A DNA stretch of 32,552 nt from Alphaproteobacteria bacterium (GTDB taxonomy: Bacteria; Pseudomonadota; Alphaproteobacteria; Acetobacterales; Acetobacteraceae), in assembly GCA_020850755.1 (NCBI GenBank), contig JADZEB010000061.1, forward strand, positions 1 to 32,552, read 5' to 3'. Positions 23,329 to 31,508 of this stretch are shown here, piece by piece (positions within the stretch are counted from its first letter, which is position 1; each line of letters opens with the position of its first letter). A program made the translations under genes and the position numbers. The notes beneath the pieces are model-generated. The model worked only from the letters and a program-made list of their open reading frames with translations, searched no databases and was not told where the DNA came from.

Positions 23329-24724
23329 GCCCGGTCTTGAGGCGGTCGACGAGCTGGCGGACGGTCGGGATGAAGCCGTTCGAGTAGAACGGGTCGGAGG
23401 CGAAGCGGAAGGCATTGTGGCCCGAGAACATCAGCTCGTTCTCGACATCGCCGTCATGGCTGATGTTCTGCAGTGTCTTCTGGATGCAGAAGCTGCGCGG
23501 ATCGGCCTTCTTGCCGGTCGAGAATTCGGGGCCGTGCTGCGACCAGTTGGAGAATTTGCACTGCGACAGGCAGCCCATGCACTCGATCTGGTCGTGCACG
23601 ATCTCGCGCGCCTTGTCGGGCGTGACGAAGATCAGCGTCGAATCGGGCGTGCGCAGCGCATCGGTGAAGCCCTGCTCGACCCAGGCGCCGGCGCGCGTCT
23701 TGTCGGCCGGCGTCATGTAGACGATGCGCTTGCGCGGCCCGAGCGCGAATCCCTCGGTATGCGCGCCCACCGCCTCGGCGGTGTAGGCGACCTGGCGCTC
23801 GCTGCGCGCGCGCAGCTCCTGGATGAAGGCGTTGTTCACCGCCGAGGAATAGAAGCCCGTGGGCGAGAAGCGGTTGAGGAAGACATCGCCTTCCTTGAGC
23901 TGCAGCAGCCGGCGCTTCCAGATGTCCGAGATCGGGCTTTCCCTGGTCAGCAGCGGGCGCGTGCCGAACTGGAACGCCACCGGGCCGATCTCGGGGTTGT
24001 CGAGCCAGTCCTCCCATTCGTCCAGGCGCCAGACGCCGCCGGCCATGATGATCGGCGTTTGCTGGAGGCCGAACTCGTTCATGGTCTTGCGCAGGGCGGC
24101 GACGCGCGGATAGGGCGGCTCGGGGCGCTGCGGGTCCTCGCTGTTGGACAGCCCGTTATGGCCGCCGGCCAGCCACGGATCCTCGTAGACGACGCCGCCG
24201 AGCCATTGCGACATCTTGCTGTAGGCGCGCTTCCAGAGCGCGCTGAAGGCGCGCGCCGAGGACACGATCGGGTAGTAGTAGACCTGGAAGCGGGCGGCGA
24301 TGTCGGCCAGACGGTAGGGCATGCCCGCGCCGCAGGTGATGCCGTTCACAAGGCCGCGCGCGCCTTCCAGGATGCCGGTGATGACGCGCTCGGCCCCGCC
24401 CATCTCCCACAGGATGTTGGCGTGGATGCGGCCCTGGCCGCCGGCGGTTTCATAGGCCACGCGCGCCTGGTGGATGCCGCCCTGGATGGCGAAGGCGATC
24501 AGCTCCTCGTGGCGCTCGCGGCGCGTGCGCGCCTGGTAGACCTGGCGGATCAGCCGCCCGTCGGGGGTGAAGCTGTCGGCATTCACCGCCGAGAAGGTCC
24601 CAACGCCCCCGGCCGCGGCCCAGGACCCGGCCGACAACCCGTTGGTGACGGCAACGCCCTTGCCGCCCTCGACCAGGGGCAGTACCTCGCCTCCACCCAT
24701 GCGGATCGCATTCAGCGACTTCAC
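23324..24724 (-). CDS. Nitronate monooxygenase / NAD(P)H-dependent flavin oxidoreductase family protein
   Basis: The 466-residue protein belongs to the nitropropane-dioxygenase-like TIM-barrel flavoproteins. Recognisable stretches are EVLPLVEGGKGV, TNGLSAGSWAAAGGVGTFSAVNAD, NILWEMGGAERV, ITCGAGMPYRLADI, VVYEDPWLAGGHNGLSNSED and IIMAGGVW. A long C-terminal part carries ECMGCLSQC plus a later Cys (residues 382, 385, 389, 413), a possible metal or Fe-S site. Members usually oxidise nitronates or reduce quinone-like substrates; the substrate here is unknown. The GTG at 24722-24724 is preferred, with GGGAG upstream and homology-like sequence beginning there; GTG codons at 24736 and 24748 are alternatives. 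It is probably monocistronic. Confidence 0.88.
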   Translation of the reverse strand: MKSLNAIRMGGGEVLPLVEGGKGVAVTNGLSAGSWAAAGGVGTFSAVNADSFTPDGRLIRQVYQARTRRERHEELIAFAIQGGIHQARVAYETAGGQGRIHANILWEMGGAERVITGILEGARGLVNGITCGAGMPYRLADIAARFQVYYYPIVSSARAFSALWKRAYSKMSQWLGGVVYEDPWLAGGHNGLSNSEDPQRPEPPYPRVAALRKTMNEFGLQQTPIIMAGGVWRLDEWEDWLDNPEIGPVAFQFGTRPLLTRESPISDIWKRRLLQLKEGDVFLNRFSPTGFYSSAVNNAFIQELRARSERQVAYTAEAVGAHTEGFALGPRKRIVYMTPADKTRAGAWVEQGFTDALRTPDSTLIFVTPDKAREIVHDQIECMGCLSQCKFSNWSQHGPEFSTGKKADPRSFCIQKTLQNISHDGDVENELMFSGHNAFRFASDPFYSNGFIPTVRQLVDRLKTGQ

Positions 24725-24956
24725 CTGACGCAGCACTCCCGCAATCACGCCACGGCAACAGGCCGCGCCCCGCCAAGTGCCACGCTCGGGCAGCTCGGGC
24801 CGGGTGTGACGGCTCCGTGACGGGCTCTAGCTATACCGAGCCGGGCCGCCACTCAATCGCGCAACTGCGCGTGACGGGGCGAGCCACCCCGCACCCAGCG
24901 CATGTCCGGACAGGTCATGGGGGCTTTGCCGGCGCGCGGGGCGGACCGTGCCGGCC

Positions 24957-25026
24957 GGTGGGGGGTGCGCGGGGGTGCGTGGGGGCGGGCATGCGGGGGT
25001 GCGGCGGTGCGGGCGTGCGGGGGACG
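24957..25026 (+). other. G-rich block with quadruplex potential
   Basis: Seven runs of 3-6 guanines on the plus strand, built from gcgggggtgcg-like units, lie between the two divergent genes. Confidence 0.5.
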
Positions 25027-25280
25027 GCGCCATATCTTCCTGGCCCCGGCAGCGCGGCGGAGCGCGGCGTCGCCACGCTTTCCCGCGCGGCGACAATGCG
25101 GCTCGCCGCGCCCCCTGGCCCCGGATCCCGTTCATCGGTGCCGGCCGGCTGCGGGGCCCGCCCCGGGACCCAGCCTCGGGCCAGCCTCGGGCCCGTCCCG
25201 GGCCAACGCCGCCCCGTCGCCGCCGCGACCGCGCGTCCCGGCCCGGGTCCCGGCCGGAATCGGGGCCTGGCACCGCCGAC

Positions 25281-25294
25281 TTGACTTAGATCAG
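25281..25294 (+). promoter_or_regulatory. FNR/FixK-type box upstream of hemN
   Basis: ttgac-ttag-atcag matches the FNR/FixK palindrome (TTGAT-N4-ATCAA) at 8 of 10 positions with correct spacing, centred about 70 nt before the hemN ATG. Known hemN genes of this family are oxygen-regulated by such factors, which supports the call. Confidence 0.65.
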
Positions 25295-25357
25295 GGACGC
25301 GGGCGGCGCGGGCGGCCAAGGTGGCGCATCCTGACCCCGGAGCCCCGGCCCGCCCGC

Positions 25358-26836
25358 ATGCCCGACGACGCATACCCGCTGCCCTTCACCGGCACACCCC
25401 CGCAGTCCACGGCGCCCGCCCCGGCGCCCGCCCCAGCGCCCGCCGCGCCGCTCGACGTTGCGGCGCTCGACGATGCGGCGCTGATCGCGCGCTACGATGC
25501 CCGCATCCCGCGCTACACGAGCTATCCCACCGCTGTGCAGTTCCACCCCGGCGTGACCGAGGCGACGTTGCGCGGCTGGCTGGCCGGCCTGCCGGCCACT
25601 GCGCCGGTCTCGCTCTACCTGCACGTGCCGTTCTGCCGCGTGCTCTGCTGGTATTGCGGCTGCCACACCACGGCCGTGACCGGGGCGGCGGTGGCGCGCA
25701 GCGACGGGCCGGTGGCGCAGTATGTCGAGACGCTGCTGGCCGAGGCGGCGCTCTGGGCCGGCGCGCTCGGCCGCCGCCAGCCGGTGACGCATCTGCACTG
25801 GGGCGGGGGCACGCCCTCGATCGTCGGGCCGGAACGCTGGCGGCGGCTGATGGCGGGGCTTGCCGATCGCTTCGCCTTCGCGCCCGGCGCCCAGATCGCC
25901 GCCGAGCTCGATCCGCGCACCCTCGATGCGGAGATGATCGCCGCCCTGGCCGAGACCGGCGTCAACCGCGTCTCGCTCGGCGTGCAGGATTTCGACGCCC
26001 GCGTGCAGATGGCGGTCAACCGCGTCCAGCCCTACGAGCTGGTGGCGGCGAAAGTGGCGGCCTTGCGCGCGGCCGGGGTGGGCGGGCTCAATCTCGACCT
26101 GATGTACGGCCTGCCGCACCAGAGCGTGGCCAGCGTCGTCGACACGGCCGAAAAGGCGCTGGCGCTGAATCCCGATCGCATCGCCCTGTTCGGCTATGCC
26201 CATGTGCCGTGGATGAAGAAGCACCAGACGCTCCTGCCCGAGGCAGCGCTGCCCGGCCCGGCCGAGCGGCTGGCGCAGTTCCGCGCCGCCGCCCACCTGT
26301 TCGAGCGGGCGGGCCTCGTGGCGATCGGGCTCGATCATTTCGCCCGGCCCGAGGACCCGCTTGCCCGTGCCGCCGCCGAAGGGCGGCTGCGACGCAACTT
26401 CCAGGGCTATACCGACGATCCCGCCCCGGTGCTGTTCGGGCTTGGCGCCTCCTCGATCTCGGCCCTGCCGCAGGGCTTCGCGCAGAACGCCGCCGCCGTG
26501 CCGGCTTGGCGCGAGGCGGTGGCGGCGGGGCGCTTCGCCATCGCGCGCGGGGTGGCGATCACGCCCGAGGACCGGCTGCGCGCCGACCTGATCGAGCGGC
26601 TGATGTGCGACCTCGCGCTTGATATCGCCGCGCGCTGCCGGCTGGCCGGAGCCGATCCGCAGCGCTTCGCGGGGCTGCTGCCGGCGCTCGACGCCATGGC
26701 CGCCGACGGCCTGCTGGAACGGCAGGGCTGGCGCATCCGCATGAGCAGGCGCGGCCGGCCCTTCGTGCGCGGCGCGGCGGCGCTGTTCGACGCCTATCTC
26801 GACGCCGCCGGGACGCGCCACGCCCGCGCGGTATAG
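25358..26836 (+). CDS. hemN: Oxygen-independent coproporphyrinogen III oxidase (radical SAM)
   Basis: The 492-residue enzyme decarboxylates coproporphyrinogen III to protoporphyrinogen IX without oxygen, in heme synthesis. The radical SAM cluster motif is CRVLCWYCGC (Cys93, Cys97, Cys100, plus Cys102). GGGTPS (148-153) and the HemN marks RYTSYPTAVQF, YLHVPFC, GVQDFD, GLNLDLMYGLPHQ and FGYAHVPWMKKHQ are present. The C-terminal HemN domain has GLGASSIS and a LIERLMCDL helix. The first 35 residues are a Pro/Ala extension with an APAP repeat, absent from E. coli HemN. The ATG at 25358 has no strong ribosome site. It ends 17 nt before the convergent DMT transporter gene. Confidence 0.95.
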   Translation: MPDDAYPLPFTGTPPQSTAPAPAPAPAPAAPLDVAALDDAALIARYDARIPRYTSYPTAVQFHPGVTEATLRGWLAGLPATAPVSLYLHVPFCRVLCWYCGCHTTAVTGAAVARSDGPVAQYVETLLAEAALWAGALGRRQPVTHLHWGGGTPSIVGPERWRRLMAGLADRFAFAPGAQIAAELDPRTLDAEMIAALAETGVNRVSLGVQDFDARVQMAVNRVQPYELVAAKVAALRAAGVGGLNLDLMYGLPHQSVASVVDTAEKALALNPDRIALFGYAHVPWMKKHQTLLPEAALPGPAERLAQFRAAAHLFERAGLVAIGLDHFARPEDPLARAAAEGRLRRNFQGYTDDPAPVLFGLGASSISALPQGFAQNAAAVPAWREAVAAGRFAIARGVAITPEDRLRADLIERLMCDLALDIAARCRLAGADPQRFAGLLPALDAMAADGLLERQGWRIRMSRRGRPFVRGAAALFDAYLDAAGTRHARAV

Positions 26837-26853
26837 GCGCGTGGGGCGGACGC

Positions 26854-27777
26854 TCAGCGGAAGTTCAGCAGCGCGCCAAGCCCGACCATCAGGAGCGCGA
26901 TGCCCGCCACCTCGACCCGGCGCGGCACCTCCTTGAACAGCACGCCCGAATAGGCGGTGGTGAAGATCAGCTCCACCAGCGCCAGGGTGCGGACATAGGC
27001 CACCGTCTGCAGGGTGAAGGCGGTGAACCACAGCCCCGAGGCGATGGCGCCGGTGACCCCCACCCAGATCGCGATGCGCCAGGCGCCGCCGACCCGCGCG
27101 ATCTGGCCCGGCTCGCGCGCCAGCAGCCAGCCGCTCATCAGCACCGTCTGCAACAGCGTCGCCCAGAACAGGGTGAAGCCCGCCGCCATGACGAAGGGCA
27201 CGGAGGTGAGCGTCAGCGCCGCGCCGCGGAAGCCGATCGCGGCGACGCCGAACAGCCCGCCCGAGGCGATGCCGATCAGCGCCGGGCGCGTGATCCAGCC
27301 GGTGAGAAGCTGGCGCAGTCCGCCCTGCTTCGGATCCCAGCTCATCACCATCACCGCGACGGTGGAGACGATGATGCCGAACAGGGCGCCGCCCGGCACC
27401 CTCTCGCCCAGGAACAGGAGGCCCAAGGGCACGGTCTGGATCGGCTCGGTTTTCGAGTAGGCGACGCCGACGGCGAAGTTGCGGTAGGCGAAGACGTGCA
27501 GCAGGAACGAGGTCGCCATGATCTGCGCCACGCCGCCCATCAGCACCCAGCCCATGAAGCGCCAGTTCAGCGCCGGCAGCGGCAGGCCGAACAGATTGTG
27601 CAGCACGAGGATGTAGAGCGCGGCAAAGGGCAGCGCGTAGATGAAGCGCGTGAAGGAGGCGCCGTTGGTGGACAGCCGCCCCTTGAGGTGCTTCTGCAGG
27701 GCGGTGCGGATGCTCTGCGACAGGGCCGCGCCGATGGTGCAGGCAATCCAGAGCCAGTCGGGCGGAGCGGAGAGCAT
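26854..27777 (-). CDS. DMT-superfamily (EamA) transporter
   Basis: The 307-residue membrane protein has about ten spans in two EamA-like halves. Landmarks are WIACTIGAALSQSIRTALQKHLK, FTRFIYALPFAALY, GGVAQIMATSFLLHVFAYRNFAVGVAYSKTEPIQ, GVTGAIASGLWFTAFTLQTVAYVRTLALVELIFT and the final VEVAGIALLMVGLGALLNF. Such carriers export or exchange small metabolites; no substrate is inferable. The ATG (27775-27777) has GGAAGTGA about 10 nt upstream. It is convergent with hemN and divergent from the small secreted-protein gene at 28093. Confidence 0.9.
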   Translation of the reverse strand: MLSAPPDWLWIACTIGAALSQSIRTALQKHLKGRLSTNGASFTRFIYALPFAALYILVLHNLFGLPLPALNWRFMGWVLMGGVAQIMATSFLLHVFAYRNFAVGVAYSKTEPIQTVPLGLLFLGERVPGGALFGIIVSTVAVMVMSWDPKQGGLRQLLTGWITRPALIGIASGGLFGVAAIGFRGAALTLTSVPFVMAAGFTLFWATLLQTVLMSGWLLAREPGQIARVGGAWRIAIWVGVTGAIASGLWFTAFTLQTVAYVRTLALVELIFTTAYSGVLFKEVPRRVEVAGIALLMVGLGALLNFR

Positions 27778-28092
27778 CGCGGGCGGTCACTTCCGGGCGG
27801 GGCGGGGCAAGCGGCGGGCGGGCGCGCGGGCTGCACGGTCAAAGACAGGGCGGCCTGGCCCGGCAGCCGGTTGCCCCGCGCGGCCGGGCCGGCATCGCGG
27901 GCTGGCGACTCGGGCGTTCCCCCGCGGCGCGCCACACTCTCGGCAAGGGCGCGTGCGGCGTCAATTCGCGACACGGCGATGCTGCGCGCCGGGGCGCCGG
28001 GCATGCCGACCGCGCGCCGATTCACCCGCGCTGGCAAACACGCTACCCTTTTCGCCATCGTGTCGCGATTCGCGGCGTGTAGGAGACCGATC
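27778..28092. promoter_or_regulatory. Divergent region before the DMT and small secreted genes
   Basis: This 315-bp gap carries a 9-bp inverted repeat, tcgcgacac at 27966-27974 and gtgtcgcga at 28060-28068, the second arm ending 12 nt before AGGAG at 28081. It could fold the 28093 leader. No clear promoter or gene was found. Confidence 0.35.
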
Positions 28093-28374
28093 ATGAACAA
28101 CCGCACCTCGCTCCTGGCCGGCCTCGTGCTTGGCGCGCTCGCCACCGCCGCCCTCACCGGCGGGCAGGTTCCCGGCCTGCGCTCGGTTGCGCCCGCTGCC
28201 GCGCAGGGTGTCAGCGTGCCGCTCCAGGTCGGGCGCTTCGTGCTGGTGTCCGACACCCAGACCGGCGTGATCTGGCGCATGGACACGATCAACGGCCAGG
28301 TCAGCTGGTGCGAGATCAACAAGACCGAATCCCCCGCGCAGGTGGTGTGCCAACCGCGCAGCGGCCCGATGTAG
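28093..28374 (+). CDS. Small secreted protein with two cysteines, function unknown
   Basis: The 93-residue product has an N-terminal hydrophobic segment (LLAGLVLGALATAALT) and a likely signal cleavage near AAAQ-G (about residue 38). The mature part (RFVLVSDTQTGVIWRMDTINGQVSWCEINK) looks like one beta-blade with a D-T-x-T-G-x-I/V-W signature, and Cys73 and Cys86 could form a disulfide. AGGAG lies 7 nt upstream of the ATG. The final residues (PRSGPM) come from the first unit of a 23-bp array. No family name can be given. Confidence 0.75.
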   Translation: MNNRTSLLAGLVLGALATAALTGGQVPGLRSVAPAAAQGVSVPLQVGRFVLVSDTQTGVIWRMDTINGQVSWCEINKTESPAQVVCQPRSGPM

Positions 28375-28421
28375 GACCGCGCAGCGGCCCGATGCAGGAC
28401 CGCGCAGCGGCCCGATATGCG
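28353..28421. repeat. 23-bp tandem array crossing a stop codon
   Basis: Three copies of a 23-bp unit beginning accgcgcagcggcccgat are at 28353-28375, 28376-28398 and 28399-28421. The first copy contains the stop codon TAG (28372-28374); later copies differ by a few bases. Confidence 0.9.
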
Positions 28422-28478
28422 ACTGCATGGCGCGGCGAGACCGGGCCGCGCCGCGCGCCCTGGCCCTGGCGGTGCGCC

Positions 28479-29639
28479 TCAGCGGCGCTGGTCGAAACGC
28501 CGTCCCACCAGGGCGGCGGCGATGTTCACCTTCTGGATGTCGATCGAGCCGCCGGCGATGCCCCAGCCGAAGCCGTCGCGCAGGCGCTGGGCCATGCCGC
28601 CCGCCTCGGCATAGCCGTAGCCGCCCATCAGCTGCACCGCCGCCGATGCCACCTCGCGCACCGCCTCGTTGGCGAAGCATTTGGCGAGCGAGGAATCGAG
28701 CAGGCTCGGCAGCCCCTTCTCGGCATTCACCGCCGCGCGCCAGATCAGGAGCCGCATCGCCTCGATACGCATCTTGATCTCGGCCAGCTTCATCTGCACC
28801 GCCTGGAAATCGACCAGCGGCTTGCCGAAGGCGCGCCGTTCCTGGACATAGGCCAGCACCTGGTCGAGCGCGCCCTCAGCGATGCCCAGGCACATGGTGG
28901 CGTTGCCGCAGCGTTCGAGGTCGAAGGCTTCCATCAGCCGGCGGAAGCCGCCCGCCGGCACGATCAGGTTCCCGGCCGGCACTTCGACATCATCGAGGAA
29001 GATGTCGGCCGAGGGGATGCCGCGAAACCCCATCAGCGCCTCGCGCGGCCCGAAGGAGAGGCCCCTCGCCCCCTTCTCGACATAGACCGCGCCGATGCCC
29101 TTGGCGCCCGGCGCATCGCCCATGCGCGCATAGACGACATAGCCATCGGCATGCCCCCCGCCCGAGCACCAGCGCTTGCGGCCGGTGACGATGATGCGAT
29201 CGCCCGCGATGCGCGCGCGGGTGGCAAGGTCGGTCAGGGCCGAGCCGGCATCGGGCTCGCTCATCGCCACCGCGACCACGATCTCGCCGCGGCAGACCGC
29301 GGGCACGACGCGGCGGACCAGCGCGGCATTGGCGAAATGCTCGATCGCGCGCACCGGCCCGACCGAGCTCTCGAAGATCGGGAAGGCGACGGCGGGCGAG
29401 ATGCGGGCGAACTCCTCGATCACCAGCAGCGCCTCGAGGTTGCCGAGGCCGAGCCCGCCCAACTCCGCCGCGACATTGACACCGAGGAAGCCCTGCGCGG
29501 CGAGGCTGGCCAAGACCGCCTTGCCCGGCGGCTCGCCGCTGGCCTCGATCTCGCGCGCAAGGGCGGGCATCTCGGCCGCGGCGAAGCGGCGGGCGGCCTC
29601 GCGCAGCGCCTCCTGCTCGGGGGTGAGGGAGAAATCCAT
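28479..29639 (-). CDS. Acyl-CoA dehydrogenase family protein
   Basis: The 386-residue flavoprotein has the three-domain acyl-CoA dehydrogenase layout. Landmarks are SLTPEQEALREAARRF, GVNVAAELGGLGLGNLE, AVAMSEPDAGSALTDLATRA, GRKRWCSGGGHADG, MGFRGIPSADIFLDDVEVP, ERRAFGKPLVDFQAVQ and QLMGGYGYAEAG. It oxidises an acyl-CoA ester with FAD; the substrate is unknown. The usual C-terminal catalytic Glu (EGT) position reads IAGGSIDIQ, with Gly instead. A Glu in FDLERCGN (Glu242) matches the alternative site seen in isovaleryl-CoA dehydrogenase. GGAGAGA precedes the ATG (29637-29639). No acyl-CoA ligase or hydratase gene is adjacent. Confidence 0.9.
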   Translation of the reverse strand: MDFSLTPEQEALREAARRFAAAEMPALAREIEASGEPPGKAVLASLAAQGFLGVNVAAELGGLGLGNLEALLVIEEFARISPAVAFPIFESSVGPVRAIEHFANAALVRRVVPAVCRGEIVVAVAMSEPDAGSALTDLATRARIAGDRIIVTGRKRWCSGGGHADGYVVYARMGDAPGAKGIGAVYVEKGARGLSFGPREALMGFRGIPSADIFLDDVEVPAGNLIVPAGGFRRLMEAFDLERCGNATMCLGIAEGALDQVLAYVQERRAFGKPLVDFQAVQMKLAEIKMRIEAMRLLIWRAAVNAEKGLPSLLDSSLAKCFANEAVREVASAAVQLMGGYGYAEAGGMAQRLRDGFGWGIAGGSIDIQKVNIAAALVGRRFDQRR

Positions 29640-29982
29640 CGCCGTCTCTCCGGTGCTGGCGGTCCAGGCTTGCTCGACGGGTGATAGCCGAGCCGCCGCC
29701 CCGGGCATAGGCCCGATGCCCCGCGACCTGCCCGCCCCGACCGGCACCGCCTGCCTGCAACCCGCACCCGCGCATCCGTGCGGTGGCGGGGCCTACGCCG
29801 CGCGCCGGGCCGGGCGCCGCCCCGCATCCGTGCATCGGTGCGGTGGCGGGGCCTGCGCATCCGCGCCCTGACCGGACCAGCGCCGCGCGCCGGGCGGGGC
29901 GGCATACCTTGCCCGCGCTCCGCCCGCCCGCCCGCAGGCGCCGCTTGCCGGCAACGGCCCGGCTGCGCTAGGCCTGTGCCCC
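29640..29982. other. 343-bp divergent gap with a 60-bp-spaced repeat
   Basis: A 17-bp sequence (gtgcggtggcggggcct) recurs at 29778-29794 and 29838-29854, 60 bp apart, with related gcatcc elements around both. It lies between divergent acyl-CoA dehydrogenase and hldE starts, so both promoters should be here. No clear promoter or gene was found. Confidence 0.5.
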
Positions 29983-31464
29983 ATGTCCGACCCCGCCATG
30001 CCGATCGACGATCACGACCTGCCCGCCGCCATCGCCGCGCTCAAGCGCGCCTCGGTGCTGGTGGTGGGCGATGCCATGCTCGACCGCTACGTCTATGGCC
30101 ATGTCGCGCGCATCAGCCCCGAGGCGCCGATCCCCGTGCTCGCGGTCGATCGCGAGATCGCCATGCCGGGCGGCGCGGGCAATGTCGTGCGCAACCTGAC
30201 CGCGCTCGGCGCGGCGGCGGCCTTCGTCTCGCTGGTGGGCGATGACGAGGCGGGGCAGACGCTGACCGCCCTGATCGGCACCCAGCCCGGGGTCGAGCCC
30301 TGGCTGCTGGTCGAGGCCGGGCGCGTCACCACGGTGAAGACGCGCTTCGTCGCCGGCGCCCAGCAGCTTTTGCGCGCCGACCGCGAGACGCTGGCCCGGC
30401 CCGAGCCGCGCACCACCGAGAAGCTGATCCGCATCGCCGCCGAGGCGGTGGCGGCCTGCGCGGTGATGGTGATCTCCGACTATGCCAAGGGCCTCCTGGC
30501 CGGGGAGACGCCGCAGCGCCTGATCGCCGCGGCCAAGGCCGCCGGGCGCAAGGTGGTGGTCGATCCCAAGGGCGCCGATTACGGCCGCTATCGCGGCGCC
30601 GACCTGCTCACCCCCAACCGCCGCGAATTGTCGGAAGCCACCGGCATGCCGACGCGCAGCGATTCCGAGGTGGTGGCGGCGGCGCGCAAGCTGATCGCCC
30701 GGGCCGGGGTCGAGGCGGTGCTCTGCACCCGCTCCGAGGACGGCATGACGCTGCTCGCCGGCAAGGATGGCGGCATCGTGCGCCACTTCCCGGCCGAGGC
30801 GCGCGAGGTGTTCGACGTCTCCGGCGCGGGCGACACGGTGGTGGCGGTGCTGGCCGCGGCGCTGGGCGCGGGGCTGGCGCTGCCGGTGGCGGCGAGGCTG
30901 GCCAATATCGCGGCCGGCATCGTGGTGGGCAAGATCGGCACCGCGGTGGCGCGCGAGAAGGAGCTGCTCGCCGCGGTGGCGCCCGATCACGGTTCGGGCG
31001 GCAAGGTCGCCACGCTCGAGCATGCGATCGAGCTGGTCGAGCGCTGGCGCCGCCAGGGCCTGCGCGTCGGCTTCACCAATGGCTGCTTCGACCTGCTGCA
31101 TCCCGGCCATATCCACCTGCTCGAACAATCGCGCGCCGCCTGCGACCGGCTGGTGGTGGGGCTGAACAGCGATGCCTCGGTGGCGCGCCTCAAGGGCCCG
31201 ACGCGCCCGGTGCAGCCCGAGGCCGCGCGCGCGCAGGTGCTGGCTTCCCTCGGCGCGGTCGATCTCGTCGTGCCGTTCGAGGAGGACACGCCGCTGGCGC
31301 TGATCTCGGCGCTGCGTCCCGACCTGCTGGTGAAGGGTGCCGACTATACGCGCGAGAAGGTGGTGGGCGGCGACCTGGTGGAAAGCTGGGGCGGCAAGGT
31401 GATGCTGGCACGATTGCTGCCCGGCCACTCCACCACCGCCACCGTGACCAGGCTGAAGCGCTGA
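29983..31464 (+). CDS. hldE: Bifunctional heptose-7-phosphate kinase / heptose-1-phosphate adenylyltransferase
   Basis: The 493-residue fusion supplies ADP-D-glycero-D-manno-heptose for the lipopolysaccharide core. The PfkB-type kinase (about 1-330) has VVGDAMLDRYVYG, PGGAGNVVRNL and the catalytic DVSGAGDT (278-285, base Asp284). The nucleotidyltransferase (about 350-493) has GFTNGCFDLLHPGHIHLL (HxGH at 373-376), GLNSD and KGADY. Full length for HldE with both active sites intact. The ATG at 29983 is used; ATG at 29998 is an alternative, and no strong ribosome site separates them. It stands alone, converging on mmcB. Confidence 0.96.
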   Translation: MSDPAMPIDDHDLPAAIAALKRASVLVVGDAMLDRYVYGHVARISPEAPIPVLAVDREIAMPGGAGNVVRNLTALGAAAAFVSLVGDDEAGQTLTALIGTQPGVEPWLLVEAGRVTTVKTRFVAGAQQLLRADRETLARPEPRTTEKLIRIAAEAVAACAVMVISDYAKGLLAGETPQRLIAAAKAAGRKVVVDPKGADYGRYRGADLLTPNRRELSEATGMPTRSDSEVVAAARKLIARAGVEAVLCTRSEDGMTLLAGKDGGIVRHFPAEAREVFDVSGAGDTVVAVLAAALGAGLALPVAARLANIAAGIVVGKIGTAVAREKELLAAVAPDHGSGGKVATLEHAIELVERWRRQGLRVGFTNGCFDLLHPGHIHLLEQSRAACDRLVVGLNSDASVARLKGPTRPVQPEAARAQVLASLGAVDLVVPFEEDTPLALISALRPDLLVKGADYTREKVVGGDLVESWGGKVMLARLLPGHSTTATVTRLKR

Positions 31465-31465
31465 G

Positions 31466-31489
31466 GCCCCGCCCCGCCCCGCCCCGCCC
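31466..31489. repeat. 5-bp (gcccc) tandem run after hldE
   Basis: About five copies of gcccc begin directly after the hldE stop codon and fill half of the 44-bp convergent gap to mmcB. Confidence 0.75.
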
Positions 31490-31508
31490 GCGCCCGCGCC
31501 GCATCGCG

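Larger units (their letters stand above)
24725..25357. promoter_or_regulatory. Divergent flavoprotein / hemN region with G-rich block
   Basis: This 633-bp gap holds a possible minus-strand promoter for the flavoprotein (TTGAGT at 24851-24856 and TATAGC at 24830-24835, spacing 15, a little short). It also has a G-rich block at 24957-25026 and the FNR-type box before hemN. No gene is supported. Confidence 0.4.

Noticed and set aside
22792-23415. Minus-strand 207-codon frame with Arg/Ala-rich sequence
   Set aside because: Overlaps the end of the flavoprotein gene, contains only repeat-derived sequence and has no ribosome site.
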